From NCBI GenBank assembly GCA_963204915.1, contig CAUJHS010000022.1:496001-560000 (forward strand): a DNA stretch of 64,000 bases, in the 5' to 3' direction. The DNA is from Planctomycetota bacterium. Its GTDB lineage: Bacteria; Planctomycetota; Planctomycetia; Pirellulales; Pirellulaceae. The position numbers and the translations under genes were made by a program. The notes under the pieces are model-generated. The model was not told the DNA's origin and made no database searches. It saw only the letters and a program-made list of their open reading frames with translations. Of this stretch, positions 8,186 through 17,392 are shown piece after piece. The first letter of the stretch is position 1; each line of letters starts with the position of its first letter.

Positions 8186-9502
8186 GTGGCAGTCGTTTCG
8201 TACCTTGGAAGTAACCCGCGCGTGCTGTATTACGTTTTGATTGTCGCTGTCGTGAACCTTCTGCTTGGCGCAGCGCTAGCGGCATGGCGGGAGCATGACT
8301 TCGCGGTGGCTAAGCCGGCGAGTCTTCCGAGTCTTCCCCGATTCCGGCGCGACAGCAACGGCTCACCCAAGACCGAGCCTGCACTTGCCACGCCTGTCGC
8401 GGAAGCGACTGAGGTTGAAACCTACCCAACCGAGTATGATGAATTTCATCCGCTCGACACCTCGCGCGATACTCACGATGAGCGTGATGACGCTTCGCTT
8501 GAAGAGGTTTTTCGGCCGGTATTCTCGCTGGATATCGAAGCATATCGGCGAAACCTGATCGACTTTGCCGAGCGCGCGGTCCAAGGGGTCGACGCCGCGA
8601 CAATCGCGGTATTGACTGCTGAATTGGAGGAGCTTCACCAACAATGGAAGTCTCAGGCGACCTTGGCGCAAAACGCGCTGCGCCATCACCATGACTTGGG
8701 CGATTGCGAGTCGTGCGCCGAACGGTTGATCGAACTATTGACGACGATCGACGGTCGCGCGACAGAACCAGCAAACACCCCCGATCAGAGCATCGCCACC
8801 TATAGCCGCCGGATGCAGGACCACGTTTCCCAAGTTTTGTTCGATTTACAATTGCTGCGGGACGATCGCTTAGAAACTCGGCTGAACGTGTTGCACCGTA
8901 CAGGCGGAATGGCGGCGATCAAAACGCAAGAATTAGCGGATCCGCAAACGGGACTGCATAATCGTCTCGGTATTGAGGCCGTACATCGGCAATGGCGCAA
9001 AGAACAAACGGACCGCGACCGACCTTGGGCGATCGCCGTCCTTGATCTCGATGGCTTCACCGCCCTGAACCAACAGCGTGGCGCCGCAGCCGGCGATCGG
9101 ATTCTGCGGGCGTTTGCTGAGTTGGCCGATGAACTGCTGCGGAAAGATCGCAGCTACGACCGCGCCGGACGATATTACGGCGATAGCTTTGTCTACTTTC
9201 TTGGTGATGCGGACGCAGACAGCGCGATTAACGCGGCCGAGAGGATTCGCCAATCCATTGAAGCCTCTTCCTTCGTGCTTGATGGCCTCGAAATCGAGTT
9301 GACCGTGAGTGTCGGAGTCGCGCTGGGCAGCCCTGCCGATTCCTTAGCTACCGCATTGTGCGCCGCCGAGCAGGCCGCCTATTTTGCCAAGCTTGAGGGG
9401 GGAAATTGCACATGCTTCGATACGGATGCAGGTCCCCGGCCGGAACCTCCGCGCCACTATCAGGTTAAAGGCCGGGTCATGACCGTACCTCCCCTAAATT
9501 AA
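8186..9502 (+). CDS. Membrane-anchored protein with degenerate GGDEF domain
   Basis: 438 aa. Residues 12-30 form one N-terminal membrane helix, followed by an acidic linker, a helical region (about 115-235) and a C-terminal GGDEF-type domain (about 250-425) with DPQTGLHNRLG, VLDLDGFTALN and SVGVALG motifs. The signature loop reads RYYGDSF at residues 329-335 instead of RxGGDEF, so the first Gly is Tyr and the catalytic Glu is Ser. Active diguanylate cyclases need that acidic residue, so this copy is probably not a cyclase and may bind GTP, c-di-GMP or a protein partner. The GTG at 8186 is the only plausible start. It lies 140 nt upstream of the large ATPase gene on the same strand. Confidence 0.85.
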   Translation: MAVVSYLGSNPRVLYYVLIVAVVNLLLGAALAAWREHDFAVAKPASLPSLPRFRRDSNGSPKTEPALATPVAEATEVETYPTEYDEFHPLDTSRDTHDERDDASLEEVFRPVFSLDIEAYRRNLIDFAERAVQGVDAATIAVLTAELEELHQQWKSQATLAQNALRHHHDLGDCESCAERLIELLTTIDGRATEPANTPDQSIATYSRRMQDHVSQVLFDLQLLRDDRLETRLNVLHRTGGMAAIKTQELADPQTGLHNRLGIEAVHRQWRKEQTDRDRPWAIAVLDLDGFTALNQQRGAAAGDRILRAFAELADELLRKDRSYDRAGRYYGDSFVYFLGDADADSAINAAERIRQSIEASSFVLDGLEIELTVSVGVALGSPADSLATALCAAEQAAYFAKLEGGNCTCFDTDAGPRPEPPRHYQVKGRVMTVPPLN

Positions 9503-9642
9503 CGGCATTATCTGACGTGTAGCGTGTCGCGGGTTTGCCTTGGTGTCAGACTCGGCTGGAAAAAATTTTTGAAAAAGATTAAAGTCCGCGCCTTCCCGCA
9601 TCTCTAGCCCGTCGTTCCCGCACCACGGAAGGAGCAAAGAAC

Positions 9643-12600
9643 GTGAAAATCAAGGGATTGTCGATCGATCGGTACGGCGCGTGGTCCAAATTGCATCTGA
9701 GCGACCTGGATGACCGGATCAATGTGATCTACGGAGTGAACGGCTCTGGGAAAACCACTGTCGTTCGCTTTCTTCAAGCTATGCTGTATGGTTTCCCGCA
9801 CTTTCAGGAAAGCGCGGCCCCCGCTCAAAGCTCTCTTTGGGGAGGATCTGTAACCATCGAAGGGCCGACGGGTCGCCGGATCATTCGTCGCCATGACAAT
9901 GGAACTCGCACCGGTCGATTGACCATTCAAACATCGGACGGAATTTCCATTGATCGAGAAGTCTTGCCGGAGATGCTCTCGGGCGTTGATGAATCCGTTT
10001 TCCGGTTGTTATTCATCAGCGCGTATCGCGACGCGCCGCCGACGGAAGCACTCGTGCAAGCGGCCCTGTCGCATGGGTTTGACTTGGCTACGGCGCGAAG
10101 CGATTCTCTCACTACGCGCATCAGCCGCGAAGAAGCGGTGCGCCGCGCTGAAGAGACTCGACGTGAAATCGAGCAACTGAAGGATCGGCTGCGTACCGTA
10201 CATGCCGAAATGGAAGAACTGGAGCGTGATCGCACGCATCTTAGCTACCAACGCGAAGGCGAATTGCGCCGCGTGCATGAAGAGATCGCCCGGTGTGATG
10301 GCGATGTACTTCGCCTGCGTCGCGAGTTGCAAATCATTGACGATGAACTCGCTGCCTGGGAAGAGCGCCAAGCGGCGCAGTTAGTACTTTCGACGGCCGG
10401 AGAAGAGGATGAAGAACTCGACGGCCAAACGTTGGCGCAACGTCGTCATGCGCTGCAGTCCCAGTTGGAGCGATGGCAGCGAGTCCAAAAAGACGTGACG
10501 CGCCGCCGCAACCGTCTCCGCCGAGAAATGATGGGTTGGACTGCAAATGGGCCGGCGACGCCCGTGGCGCTGTGGGAGGAAGCGCAGCGACATATTGACG
10601 CCTTGGAGCGCCGCTTGGAGCAATTGCAGAGCGAAATCCGCACCATCTCGCAACCTAACGCCGCGGGACAATGCGACTGCCGTGAGGCGGACGCCCGGTG
10701 TACGCCGTTGGTCCGGGCTATTCGCGACGAAGTGTATCATTTGTGCCGGGAACTGAATCGCCACTATCTCGATGTTCGCCGAAACGCGATTACCGAAGAA
10801 TTGCATCAACTCCGGCGCTGCCGTTCCGAGGTCGCGGCGCATCTGCAACGATTAACCCGCCGGAAAGAACGCATTGAGCGCGAGTTGGAATTGCAGAACG
10901 CGGCCATTGCACCCACGCGTGTGCGACGGCAGGAAGCGGCCGATCGCTTACGTCGTAGCGAACGCGAGCTGGCGAATTTGCACGAAGAACGTCGTCGGAT
11001 CGAGCAACTCCCGGTCGCCGTGCAAGATCCGAACCGTCTTGCGGCGCGCCGTCTCGAGTTAGAAACGCTGCGACGCGAGATTGACCAACGCTTAGAGCGG
11101 TTAATGGCGACCGACTGGAGCGAAGTCTTGGCGCGCCGCCTGCGCGAACCTGAACCGACTCCCGTCCCTTCGACCGTCATGCAAGAAGCGTCGCAATACT
11201 TGCACCGCATAACAGGCGGTCAATATGTGCGAATTCACATGTGGCGCGAGGATCGGAGTCTTCGGATTGAAGACGCGCGCGGCGAATCGCACGCACTCGA
11301 AATGCAAGGCCGTCCGTTACGAGACCGGGCCCATCTGGCGATCTGCCTAGCGCTGGTGGGCGCGTATGCAAGACGCGGAGTTTGGCTGCCGCTCATCCTG
11401 GATGATGCGTTTGTGAACCATGACGCCCAAGATGTCGAGCGGGTCGCCGAGCTGTTGTGCGAGTTCGCGGCGCGGGGGCATCAAGTGTTCGTATTTACCT
11501 GCCGCGAACAAGTGGCTCGCGTCTTCCGTCGGTTTAACGCGCCGGTTCTTGAATTGCCAGCCGAATCGAATGTGCACGAACAGACCGCGCTGCGCTGGGG
11601 CGCAGAAACGTCGCCCCTGATGGTTTCGTCAGCATCGTTGGCAAGTGCTGCGCCAGTGATGGATGATCTGCCCCCGCCCTTGAGCGAGGATCCTGTTGCT
11701 CCTCGCCCGCGAGGCGACGCGCGTGGTCCGCGCCACTATTTGTTGCGTACCGACGGCGTGCAATATGCTCCGGATCTCGATCCCGCCGCGGCGCTCGAAC
11801 TATCCGCCGGAGGTGTGGCGACCGTAGGCGACTTCCTAGCCCTTTCGGCGACCGCGATCGAGTCGCGGTTGAGCCCGCTCCGCATCTCGGTCGAGACCAT
11901 TCGACAATGGCAAGCCATGGCCCGATTGATGTGCGACACGCCGCATTTACGGGCCTTTGATGCCCGCATCCTGGCCGCCAGCGGCGTGCAATCGGCGGCG
12001 GATCTCGAGCGCATGTCGCCAGAGGAATTGCTTCAGCGGGTAGAGCGCTGCCTGGACACTGAGCACGGCAAGCGATTATTCCGCATGGGCGACGACGAAG
12101 AACTGGCGCGACTGGCCGCCTGGATGGGAGCGGGCCGCACAACCCAGTCGCTGCGGGAAACCCAAAAGAAGCATTGGTCGCGGCGGAACGGAGCCGAACG
12201 CGGTTGGCGTTGGTACGACGAATCGCCTATCGAGGGCGAAGCTCAACGCGTCAATGGCCACCAGCTAAGCGCACGCCTACGAGAACCTCGCCTGGAAGTG
12301 CTACACGGAGAAACGCCCACGGATAGCCGCCGTTTTTACCTGGAGTTGGCCAGCCCAGTGATCGACGCCCCGTCGATTGGTCCTCGAACCGCCGAACGGC
12401 TACATGCGATTGGAGTAAAAACTGTGGCCGACCTGTTGGCGGTTTCCGCAGAAAGCGCCGCGCGAAGGATGGATAGCCACCAGATCACAGGAGAGACCGT
12501 GCGTGAATGGCAGTTCCAAGCCGAGCTGGTATGCACGACACCGCGACTCCGCGGTCGGGAAGCTCAGCTCTTGGTAGCGGCGGGCGTCACGAGCGCGCAA

Positions 12601-12765
12601 CAGTTGGCGGCCTGTGAACCGCTTAAGTTATGGGAGCGGATTGAAACTGTGGCCGCCTCGGTCATCGGCGCACGCATTTTGCAGGAGACACCTCGCCCCA
12701 CGCTGGCTGAGGTAACCGACTGGGTCATTCGCGCGCGTCAGGCTCGAACCCTGCACGCCGCCTAA
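9643..12765 (+). CDS. SMC/YhaN-like ATPase with tandem DUF4332 domains
   Basis: 1040 aa. Residues 1-50 match the N-terminal ATPase half of YhaN/Rad50-like proteins, with Walker A GVNGSGKTT at 31-39. Residues about 165-480 are a charged, Arg/Glu-rich coiled coil with a central CDC...C segment near 344 in place of a zinc hook CxxC. Walker B LILDDAF lies around 584-590. The ABC signature is degenerate (GRPLRDRAHLAI). The C-terminal third holds two DUF4332-like helix-hairpin-helix modules, about 700-840 and 888-1035, each with a LxxxGVxTVxDLLAxS pattern. The GTG start has a strong GGAAGGAG site 8 nt upstream. YhaN relatives pair with a metallophosphoesterase, but none is adjacent here. A role in DNA-end or nucleic-acid handling is inferred from family. 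Confidence 0.85.
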   Translation: MKIKGLSIDRYGAWSKLHLSDLDDRINVIYGVNGSGKTTVVRFLQAMLYGFPHFQESAAPAQSSLWGGSVTIEGPTGRRIIRRHDNGTRTGRLTIQTSDGISIDREVLPEMLSGVDESVFRLLFISAYRDAPPTEALVQAALSHGFDLATARSDSLTTRISREEAVRRAEETRREIEQLKDRLRTVHAEMEELERDRTHLSYQREGELRRVHEEIARCDGDVLRLRRELQIIDDELAAWEERQAAQLVLSTAGEEDEELDGQTLAQRRHALQSQLERWQRVQKDVTRRRNRLRREMMGWTANGPATPVALWEEAQRHIDALERRLEQLQSEIRTISQPNAAGQCDCREADARCTPLVRAIRDEVYHLCRELNRHYLDVRRNAITEELHQLRRCRSEVAAHLQRLTRRKERIERELELQNAAIAPTRVRRQEAADRLRRSERELANLHEERRRIEQLPVAVQDPNRLAARRLELETLRREIDQRLERLMATDWSEVLARRLREPEPTPVPSTVMQEASQYLHRITGGQYVRIHMWREDRSLRIEDARGESHALEMQGRPLRDRAHLAICLALVGAYARRGVWLPLILDDAFVNHDAQDVERVAELLCEFAARGHQVFVFTCREQVARVFRRFNAPVLELPAESNVHEQTALRWGAETSPLMVSSASLASAAPVMDDLPPPLSEDPVAPRPRGDARGPRHYLLRTDGVQYAPDLDPAAALELSAGGVATVGDFLALSATAIESRLSPLRISVETIRQWQAMARLMCDTPHLRAFDARILAASGVQSAADLERMSPEELLQRVERCLDTEHGKRLFRMGDDEELARLAAWMGAGRTTQSLRETQKKHWSRRNGAERGWRWYDESPIEGEAQRVNGHQLSARLREPRLEVLHGETPTDSRRFYLELASPVIDAPSIGPRTAERLHAIGVKTVADLLAVSAESAARRMDSHQITGETVREWQFQAELVCTTPRLRGREAQLLVAAGVTSAQQLAACEPLKLWERIETVAASVIGARILQETPRPTLAEVTDWVIRARQARTLHAA

Positions 12766-12797
12766 CCGCCACCCGTCTTATTAGCCGATCCCATGAC

Positions 12798-12823
12798 GCG
12801 CCGCCGCATTGCATGCGCGGCGC
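12798..12823. terminator. Hairpin between convergent genes
   Basis: GCGCCGC / GCGGCGC, 7-bp perfect arms with a 12-nt loop, in the 86-nt gap between the convergent ATPase and methyltransferase genes. A bidirectional terminator is the simplest reading, although only a short pyrimidine run (GCTCTTT) follows on the plus strand. Confidence 0.4.
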
Positions 12824-12851
12824 ACAGCTCTTTGAAACGCGAGAAAAGCGG

Positions 12852-13688
12852 TTATTTCTCGATCACGAACAGCCCGTAACGCATGGCGCCGGCGGCGTAC
12901 GCCGCGCGAATTCGAAAGAGCGTCAGGAAGAACACCCAATTTGCGGAAGGCCGTTCCCATAAGTAACGGCGATGGCGACGACTGACGGCTAGCCGCCCTA
13001 AGACCCGCTTCAAGCAAATCGTCCAGGTCTTTTCCACTTGTCGGGTCAGGTCTCGATAGCTCACCAAACGCAATCGTGCGGCGTCGATCAGGTCGGCGTA
13101 CTCCGCGCGGCTTCCCAGACCAGCAAGACGTCCTTCCTCGCAAATCGGTTCGAGAAACCTGTGACGGGCAAATTGACTGGGGTTCTCACACGCCAACCAT
13201 GCGACCACGCACGCCGCGCCCCCCGGCTTAAGAACGCGGCGTATCTCATCGAAATACCGTGGTTTGTCCTCGACGTGCGACACACACTCGATTGACACGA
13301 CCGCGTCGAACGAGTCGTCTGGCAGTTCATTCCTTTCCCAATTGCGCAGTAGGTAGGTGGGATTCGCCGCACTAAGTGTTTTCGCCACGGCGTACTCATA
13401 TTGCTTCGGCGAAATGGTCAAACCTACCACTTCGGCGCCGTACCGCGCCGCCAAATACCGCGACGCGCCGCCGTATCCGCAACCTACATCACACACGCGG
13501 TGGCCGGGAGCGATCCGCGCTTGCTGCGCCACGAGGTCAATCAACTTCTCGACTGCTTCTTCGGGCGACTCGCGACCGTGATCCCACAGTCCATGATGCA
13601 CATGCTCGCCCCAAAACTCGCGATAGAACTCATCGAGCTCATCATAGTGAGCGGCAACATCACGTTCGCGAGCAGGTGACGTAATCAT
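12852..13688 (-). CDS. Class I SAM-dependent methyltransferase
   Basis: 278 aa. The SAM-binding motif I reads VCDVGCGYGGASRYLA near residue 68, followed by an acidic loop and LPDDSFDAVVS (motif IV/post-II). The N-terminal VAAHYDELDEFYREFWGEHVHHG segment and overall layout resemble the tocopherol/sterol and cyclopropane-fatty-acid-like C- or O-methyltransferases that act on lipid-like substrates. The frame is open to 13766, but the ATG at 13688 (MITSPAREREV-like start) fits the family. The substrate is unknown. It is transcribed in the same direction as the amidohydrolase gene upstream, with a 128-nt gap. Confidence 0.8.
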   Translation of the reverse strand: MITSPARERDVAAHYDELDEFYREFWGEHVHHGLWDHGRESPEEAVEKLIDLVAQQARIAPGHRVCDVGCGYGGASRYLAARYGAEVVGLTISPKQYEYAVAKTLSAANPTYLLRNWERNELPDDSFDAVVSIECVSHVEDKPRYFDEIRRVLKPGGAACVVAWLACENPSQFARHRFLEPICEEGRLAGLGSRAEYADLIDAARLRLVSYRDLTRQVEKTWTICLKRVLGRLAVSRRHRRYLWERPSANWVFFLTLFRIRAAYAAGAMRYGLFVIEK

Positions 13689-13816
13689 CGTGAACCACGA
13701 ATTGGAAACATTGGAACAAAGCGCAGCAACGCCTCGGAATAACAGGATGTTACAGGAAGCGTGCACTTACAACTAAAGCGTACCGTAGGGCCATTTGTTT
13801 CAACCAAGTCAAGCGC

Positions 13817-15565
13817 CTAATTCTCCGGCTGCGATGGGCCGCTACGTTGATAGACTTGCCGTCCTGCAAGGTACGTGTTGAGTACTTGCGCGCCTTTGAG
13901 TTCTTCGGCGCTGCATGTCAGCAAGTCGCGATCAACGACAATCATATCAGCCAGTTTTCCGGTCTCCAGCGTGCCCACTTGCTCGTCCAGGAACAACAAC
14001 CAGGCGTTATTCGCGGTATAGAAGCGGATGGCCTGCTCGCGAGTGAGAGCTTCTTCGGGATGAAGTTGTCCCTCGTACCATTTGGCTTGACGCGTCGTCG
14101 CGGTGGCCATCGCGAGAAACGGATTGTAAGGGTTAATCGACCGTAGCGAGCCGATCTTCTGCATGTGGTCAGAGCCTCCGCCCGCAATGGCGCCTTGCTT
14201 AAACATTGTGGCCAGCGGTTGAAACCAGCGGAGCCGGTCATAGCCGAATTGGGCTTCCAAAGTGCGCGCATCCAGGTAAAGCCAGGCCGGTTGAATATCC
14301 GCCCCGATGCCGAGCCGGCCCATGGTGTCGATTGCTTCGGGCGTCATAAAATTACAGTGCGTAATGCACGGCCGAGTCGCGGCGATCGGCGTTTGGCGGT
14401 TGACTTCTTCGTACACGTCGACCAAGGTTTGAACGGCTCCGTCGCCGACTGAATGCGCCGTGAACTGCAACCCTTCCTGGACTGTAGTTTGCACAATGGG
14501 CAAGAGCCGCTCTTTAGGAATAAACAAAACGCCTTGATATCGCGGGTCGGTAATCGAGTAGATTTGACTGACGCCCCAGGGGTCGCGCATGTACGCACTA
14601 CCCGTGAGCATGCCGCCGTCGAGAAACGTCTTGACTCCTACAATTCGCAGCATCGCATCGCCATTCTTATGTAATGGATGGCGCGCGATGGCGCGAATTT
14701 TCTCTAACACGGTTTCTAATTTGCCATCCGTCGCCAGAGCGTGCGACATCGCCACGCGAACCGTCAGTCGATCGTCGTTCCGCAACGCTTGGTATCGGCG
14801 AATGGAGCCTTCGTCAGCATTGCGGTCGGCAATGGTTGTCAAGCCCGACGCGTTGTAGTCAGCAAACAGTTTTTCTAAACGCTCCAAACGATCTTGCTCG
14901 GTCGCACTCGTGGAGGGCGGGCTTCCCTTGATATAACGCGTGCAACCTCGCAGGATGCCGTTGGGTTCGCCGGTTTGCGCGTCGCGTTCGATGTGCCCCG
15001 AGCCAACGACTTGAAAATTCTTGTCGATGCCGCACAACTTGAGCGCCTGGCTGTTTAGCGCCGCGTCGGGCCCCGTACGAAAAGCTACAGGATTGTTCGG
15101 CGCCGCTTCATCCAACTCATCACGCGTGGGATAGCGTTGCTCACGCAACCGCGTGATGAACACCTGCTGCACCCAAATCCACTGACCCTCTTCGAGTGCT
15201 TCCGCCCGGGTGCGAATATACGCCAGAACATCAGCAATCGTCTCCATTTCCGGTACGGGATGATCAAATTCGTGCATCGAAGCCCCACTTGGATGGGTAT
15301 GCGAATCGATGAATCCCGGCAAAACCATGCGCCCTTCCAGGTCGACAACTTCGGTCGATTCGCCGCGTAGCGGCAAGATATCTTGATCTTTGCCGACGCG
15401 TAAAATCTTGCCGTCTTTGACCGCGATCGCTTCTGCAATGGAAAACCCGCGATCAACCGTCACGACCTTCCCATGATGGAGGATCAAATCGGCCGTGCGT
15501 TGCTGTCCGCAGAGCGGAGCCGCAAGAAGAACAACGCTCAGCAGGCAAATACAACGTGAGAACAT
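13817..15565 (-). CDS. Secreted YtcJ-like amidohydrolase
   Basis: 582 aa metal-dependent hydrolase of the amidohydrolase superfamily. A signal peptide is visible at residues 1-20 (Arg, then a Leu/Val/Ala core ending in APLCG), and its cysteine could be a lipobox. The mature part has the N-terminal beta-sandwich (DLILHHGKVVTVD), the metal-binding GFIDSHTHP motif, a carbamylated-Lys region and later His ligands (FTAHSVGDGA, CITHCN, GSDHMQ), as in YtcJ/NfdA-type amidases. The ATG at 15565 directly precedes the signal peptide, whereas the longer frame to 15736 adds non-family sequence. The substrate is unknown, and export suggests scavenging of amides outside the cytoplasm. Confidence 0.85.
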   Translation of the reverse strand: MFSRCICLLSVVLLAAPLCGQQRTADLILHHGKVVTVDRGFSIAEAIAVKDGKILRVGKDQDILPLRGESTEVVDLEGRMVLPGFIDSHTHPSGASMHEFDHPVPEMETIADVLAYIRTRAEALEEGQWIWVQQVFITRLREQRYPTRDELDEAAPNNPVAFRTGPDAALNSQALKLCGIDKNFQVVGSGHIERDAQTGEPNGILRGCTRYIKGSPPSTSATEQDRLERLEKLFADYNASGLTTIADRNADEGSIRRYQALRNDDRLTVRVAMSHALATDGKLETVLEKIRAIARHPLHKNGDAMLRIVGVKTFLDGGMLTGSAYMRDPWGVSQIYSITDPRYQGVLFIPKERLLPIVQTTVQEGLQFTAHSVGDGAVQTLVDVYEEVNRQTPIAATRPCITHCNFMTPEAIDTMGRLGIGADIQPAWLYLDARTLEAQFGYDRLRWFQPLATMFKQGAIAGGGSDHMQKIGSLRSINPYNPFLAMATATTRQAKWYEGQLHPEEALTREQAIRFYTANNAWLLFLDEQVGTLETGKLADMIVVDRDLLTCSAEELKGAQVLNTYLAGRQVYQRSGPSQPEN

Positions 15566-15686
15566 AAATTTGCACCTTAGATTGAACTCGCCTCCGATGA
15601 AGAGTTGAACATTGGCGGCTATTCTATGACGCGGCTCGGTGCGAAGACAGCCTTGCCCGAGGTGAATTTTCCCATGTCGCCGCCGG

Positions 15687-16100
15687 CTAAACGTCGAACC
15701 ACCATGAATAAGCCGCGTATACGGCGCCAACGCCAAGTACTCCTCCCGACAACACGAGGAGGGCTTTGCCGGCTAGGGGAATTCGCCGCCACAGAGTTTC
15801 CGCCACATTGATAAGACGCCGTACACGAAGTTCGCCCCAGTCCAACGTGCGCGCCACAAACAAGAATTCATCGCTAATGAGCGCTGCGCCAAAGAAGAAC
15901 ACGACCCAACCGGGGCCAGGCGCCGGCATCAGAAAAAAACCGGCGAGGCAAATCAACACGCCGCTTCCGAGCTTGACCAAACGACGCCAACTCAGCGGCG
16001 TACCGCGCCGGCGGCGGTTACGAAAAAACCGTTCCTGAAAGCGACGTCCCGGCGGACTCGCTTCAAGTGATCGCCAATGCTCTACAACCGTTCGCCACAT
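15687..16100 (-). CDS. PGPGW-family membrane protein
   Basis: 137 aa. A basic N-terminal half is followed by a membrane helix, the diagnostic APGPGW motif near residue 62-67, a second hydrophobic segment and a C-terminal helix (about 113-132). This is the putative transmembrane PGPGW family, whose function is not known. The ATG at 16100 is the first in frame and gives a normal-length product. It is divergent from the RlmM-like gene and lies 121 nt upstream of the amidohydrolase gene. Confidence 0.75.
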   Translation of the reverse strand: MWRTVVEHWRSLEASPPGRRFQERFFRNRRRRGTPLSWRRLVKLGSGVLICLAGFFLMPAPGPGWVVFFFGAALISDEFLFVARTLDWGELRVRRLINVAETLWRRIPLAGKALLVLSGGVLGVGAVYAAYSWWFDV

Positions 16101-16224
16101 GCGTCAGCACATTGCCCTTGGAAGAAAGCCGCCCTAAGATGAACTCCAGCGTCCCAAGCGGGAGGCTGCTGAATCCTATCACATTACGCTCAGAGTCGGC
16201 GCCACGCGCTTCGAAGTCGGTCCA

Positions 16225-17268
16225 ATGCATTTGTTGTTCAGCGCCGAAGAAGACGATGCGGCGCTGGAGGAGGAACTTGCACTCTCCTGGCCTGAGGCTG
16301 TGGCGCGGCGTATACGCCGTGGCGTATTCTCGTTCGAACAGGGGGATTTGGAAAATTCCGCCGCAATTCCCCTTGTCTTTGCACGGCAACTGGCGGCAAA
16401 CGCGACACCCATTATCGCAGCGTCGGTGCGGTCGTGGGCGGAACAAACTTCCGAAGCGATACTAGGCAAGCTGGCCGACGATCAGGCGTGGCGAATGCAT
16501 GTCGTGCCGCACTATGACTCGCCTGCGAATACTACGGCGGGCCGACGCAGGTGCCAATTGATCGATGCGGCCATCCAATCCGAGTTGAAAGCGCGACGCC
16601 GACGCCTCTGGCGTCAACGGTGCGACGCCTCAACACCATGGACGACATGCGAATCGTTCGTCCAAGTTGTTCTCGCTTCGCCAGGGGCTGGTTGGCTGTC
16701 GCTCGCACCGGCGCCGTTGCCCTTTGTCTTGCGTCGAATGGTATGGCCGTTTCCCAAGGGCGAGATTCCCGTCGCCAGCGATCCCGCTCCCCCCAGCCGG
16801 GCGTTCGCCAAGCTCATTGAGGCCGAAGTTCGATCAGGCGCTTGCATTGGATCGGGTGAACATTGTGTTGATCTTGGCGCTTCGCCGGGAAGTTGGACCT
16901 ATGTCGCGTTGGCGCGTGGAGCCAAAGTCACGGCTGTTGATCGGTCGCCGTTGCGCGCCGACCTGATGCGCCACGCTGAGCTCCGGTTTGTAAGGGGAGA
17001 CGCCTTCACCTTCATTCCCGATCAGCCGGTCGACTGGCTGCTCTGCGATGTTATCGCCGCGCCGGAGCGTAGTATCGATCTCCTGCTTTCCTGGCTGCGT
17101 CGCGGTTTGACGCGTCGTTTTGTGGTGACAATCAAGTTCAAAGGCCGTCGCGATTACGCTCAGTTGGATCGGTTGAAGTCGGAGCTAGCTCGGTTGACCG
17201 CCGATTGGTTCGTCATCCGGCTTTGCGCCAACAAAAACGAGGCCTGCGCTTTTGGGGCGGCGTCGTAA
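16225..17268 (+). CDS. RlmM-like 23S rRNA 2'-O-methyltransferase
   Basis: 347 aa. The C-terminal 140 residues form a Rossmann-fold FtsJ-type methyltransferase with SAM motif DLGASPGSWTYVALARG (about 216-232), a CDVIAAPER segment matching RlmM's CDMVEKPxR, VTIKFKG carrying the catalytic Lys, and NKNEACAF at the end with the last Glu of the K-D-K-E set. The N-terminal half is divergent and may be the RNA-binding THUMP-like part. E. coli RlmM methylates C2498 of 23S rRNA, and the same reaction is inferred here. Upstream codons remain open to 16138 without an ATG, GTG or TTG, so an ATT start cannot be excluded. Confidence 0.75.
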   Translation: MHLLFSAEEDDAALEEELALSWPEAVARRIRRGVFSFEQGDLENSAAIPLVFARQLAANATPIIAASVRSWAEQTSEAILGKLADDQAWRMHVVPHYDSPANTTAGRRRCQLIDAAIQSELKARRRRLWRQRCDASTPWTTCESFVQVVLASPGAGWLSLAPAPLPFVLRRMVWPFPKGEIPVASDPAPPSRAFAKLIEAEVRSGACIGSGEHCVDLGASPGSWTYVALARGAKVTAVDRSPLRADLMRHAELRFVRGDAFTFIPDQPVDWLLCDVIAAPERSIDLLLSWLRRGLTRRFVVTIKFKGRRDYAQLDRLKSELARLTADWFVIRLCANKNEACAFGAAS

Positions 17269-17392
17269 GTAACGATTTTGCCATGCACCGTATCCGCTGG
17301 CTGTGCTATGATAGGAACTCGATCTCGACATCTGTCGAAAACCTGCACCGCGAGGCTGCCGAAGCCCGATCCTTCCACTCATCGCCACCGCC

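Noticed and set aside
7734-8240. 168-codon plus-strand frame overlapping the zinc-ribbon protein and the start of the GGDEF gene
   Set aside because: It is out of frame with both supported genes, is Arg/Pro/Ser-rich and shows no domain.
11534-12142. 202-codon minus-strand ORF inside the ATPase gene
   Set aside because: It is Arg/Pro/Ala-rich shadow sequence opposite a well supported gene.
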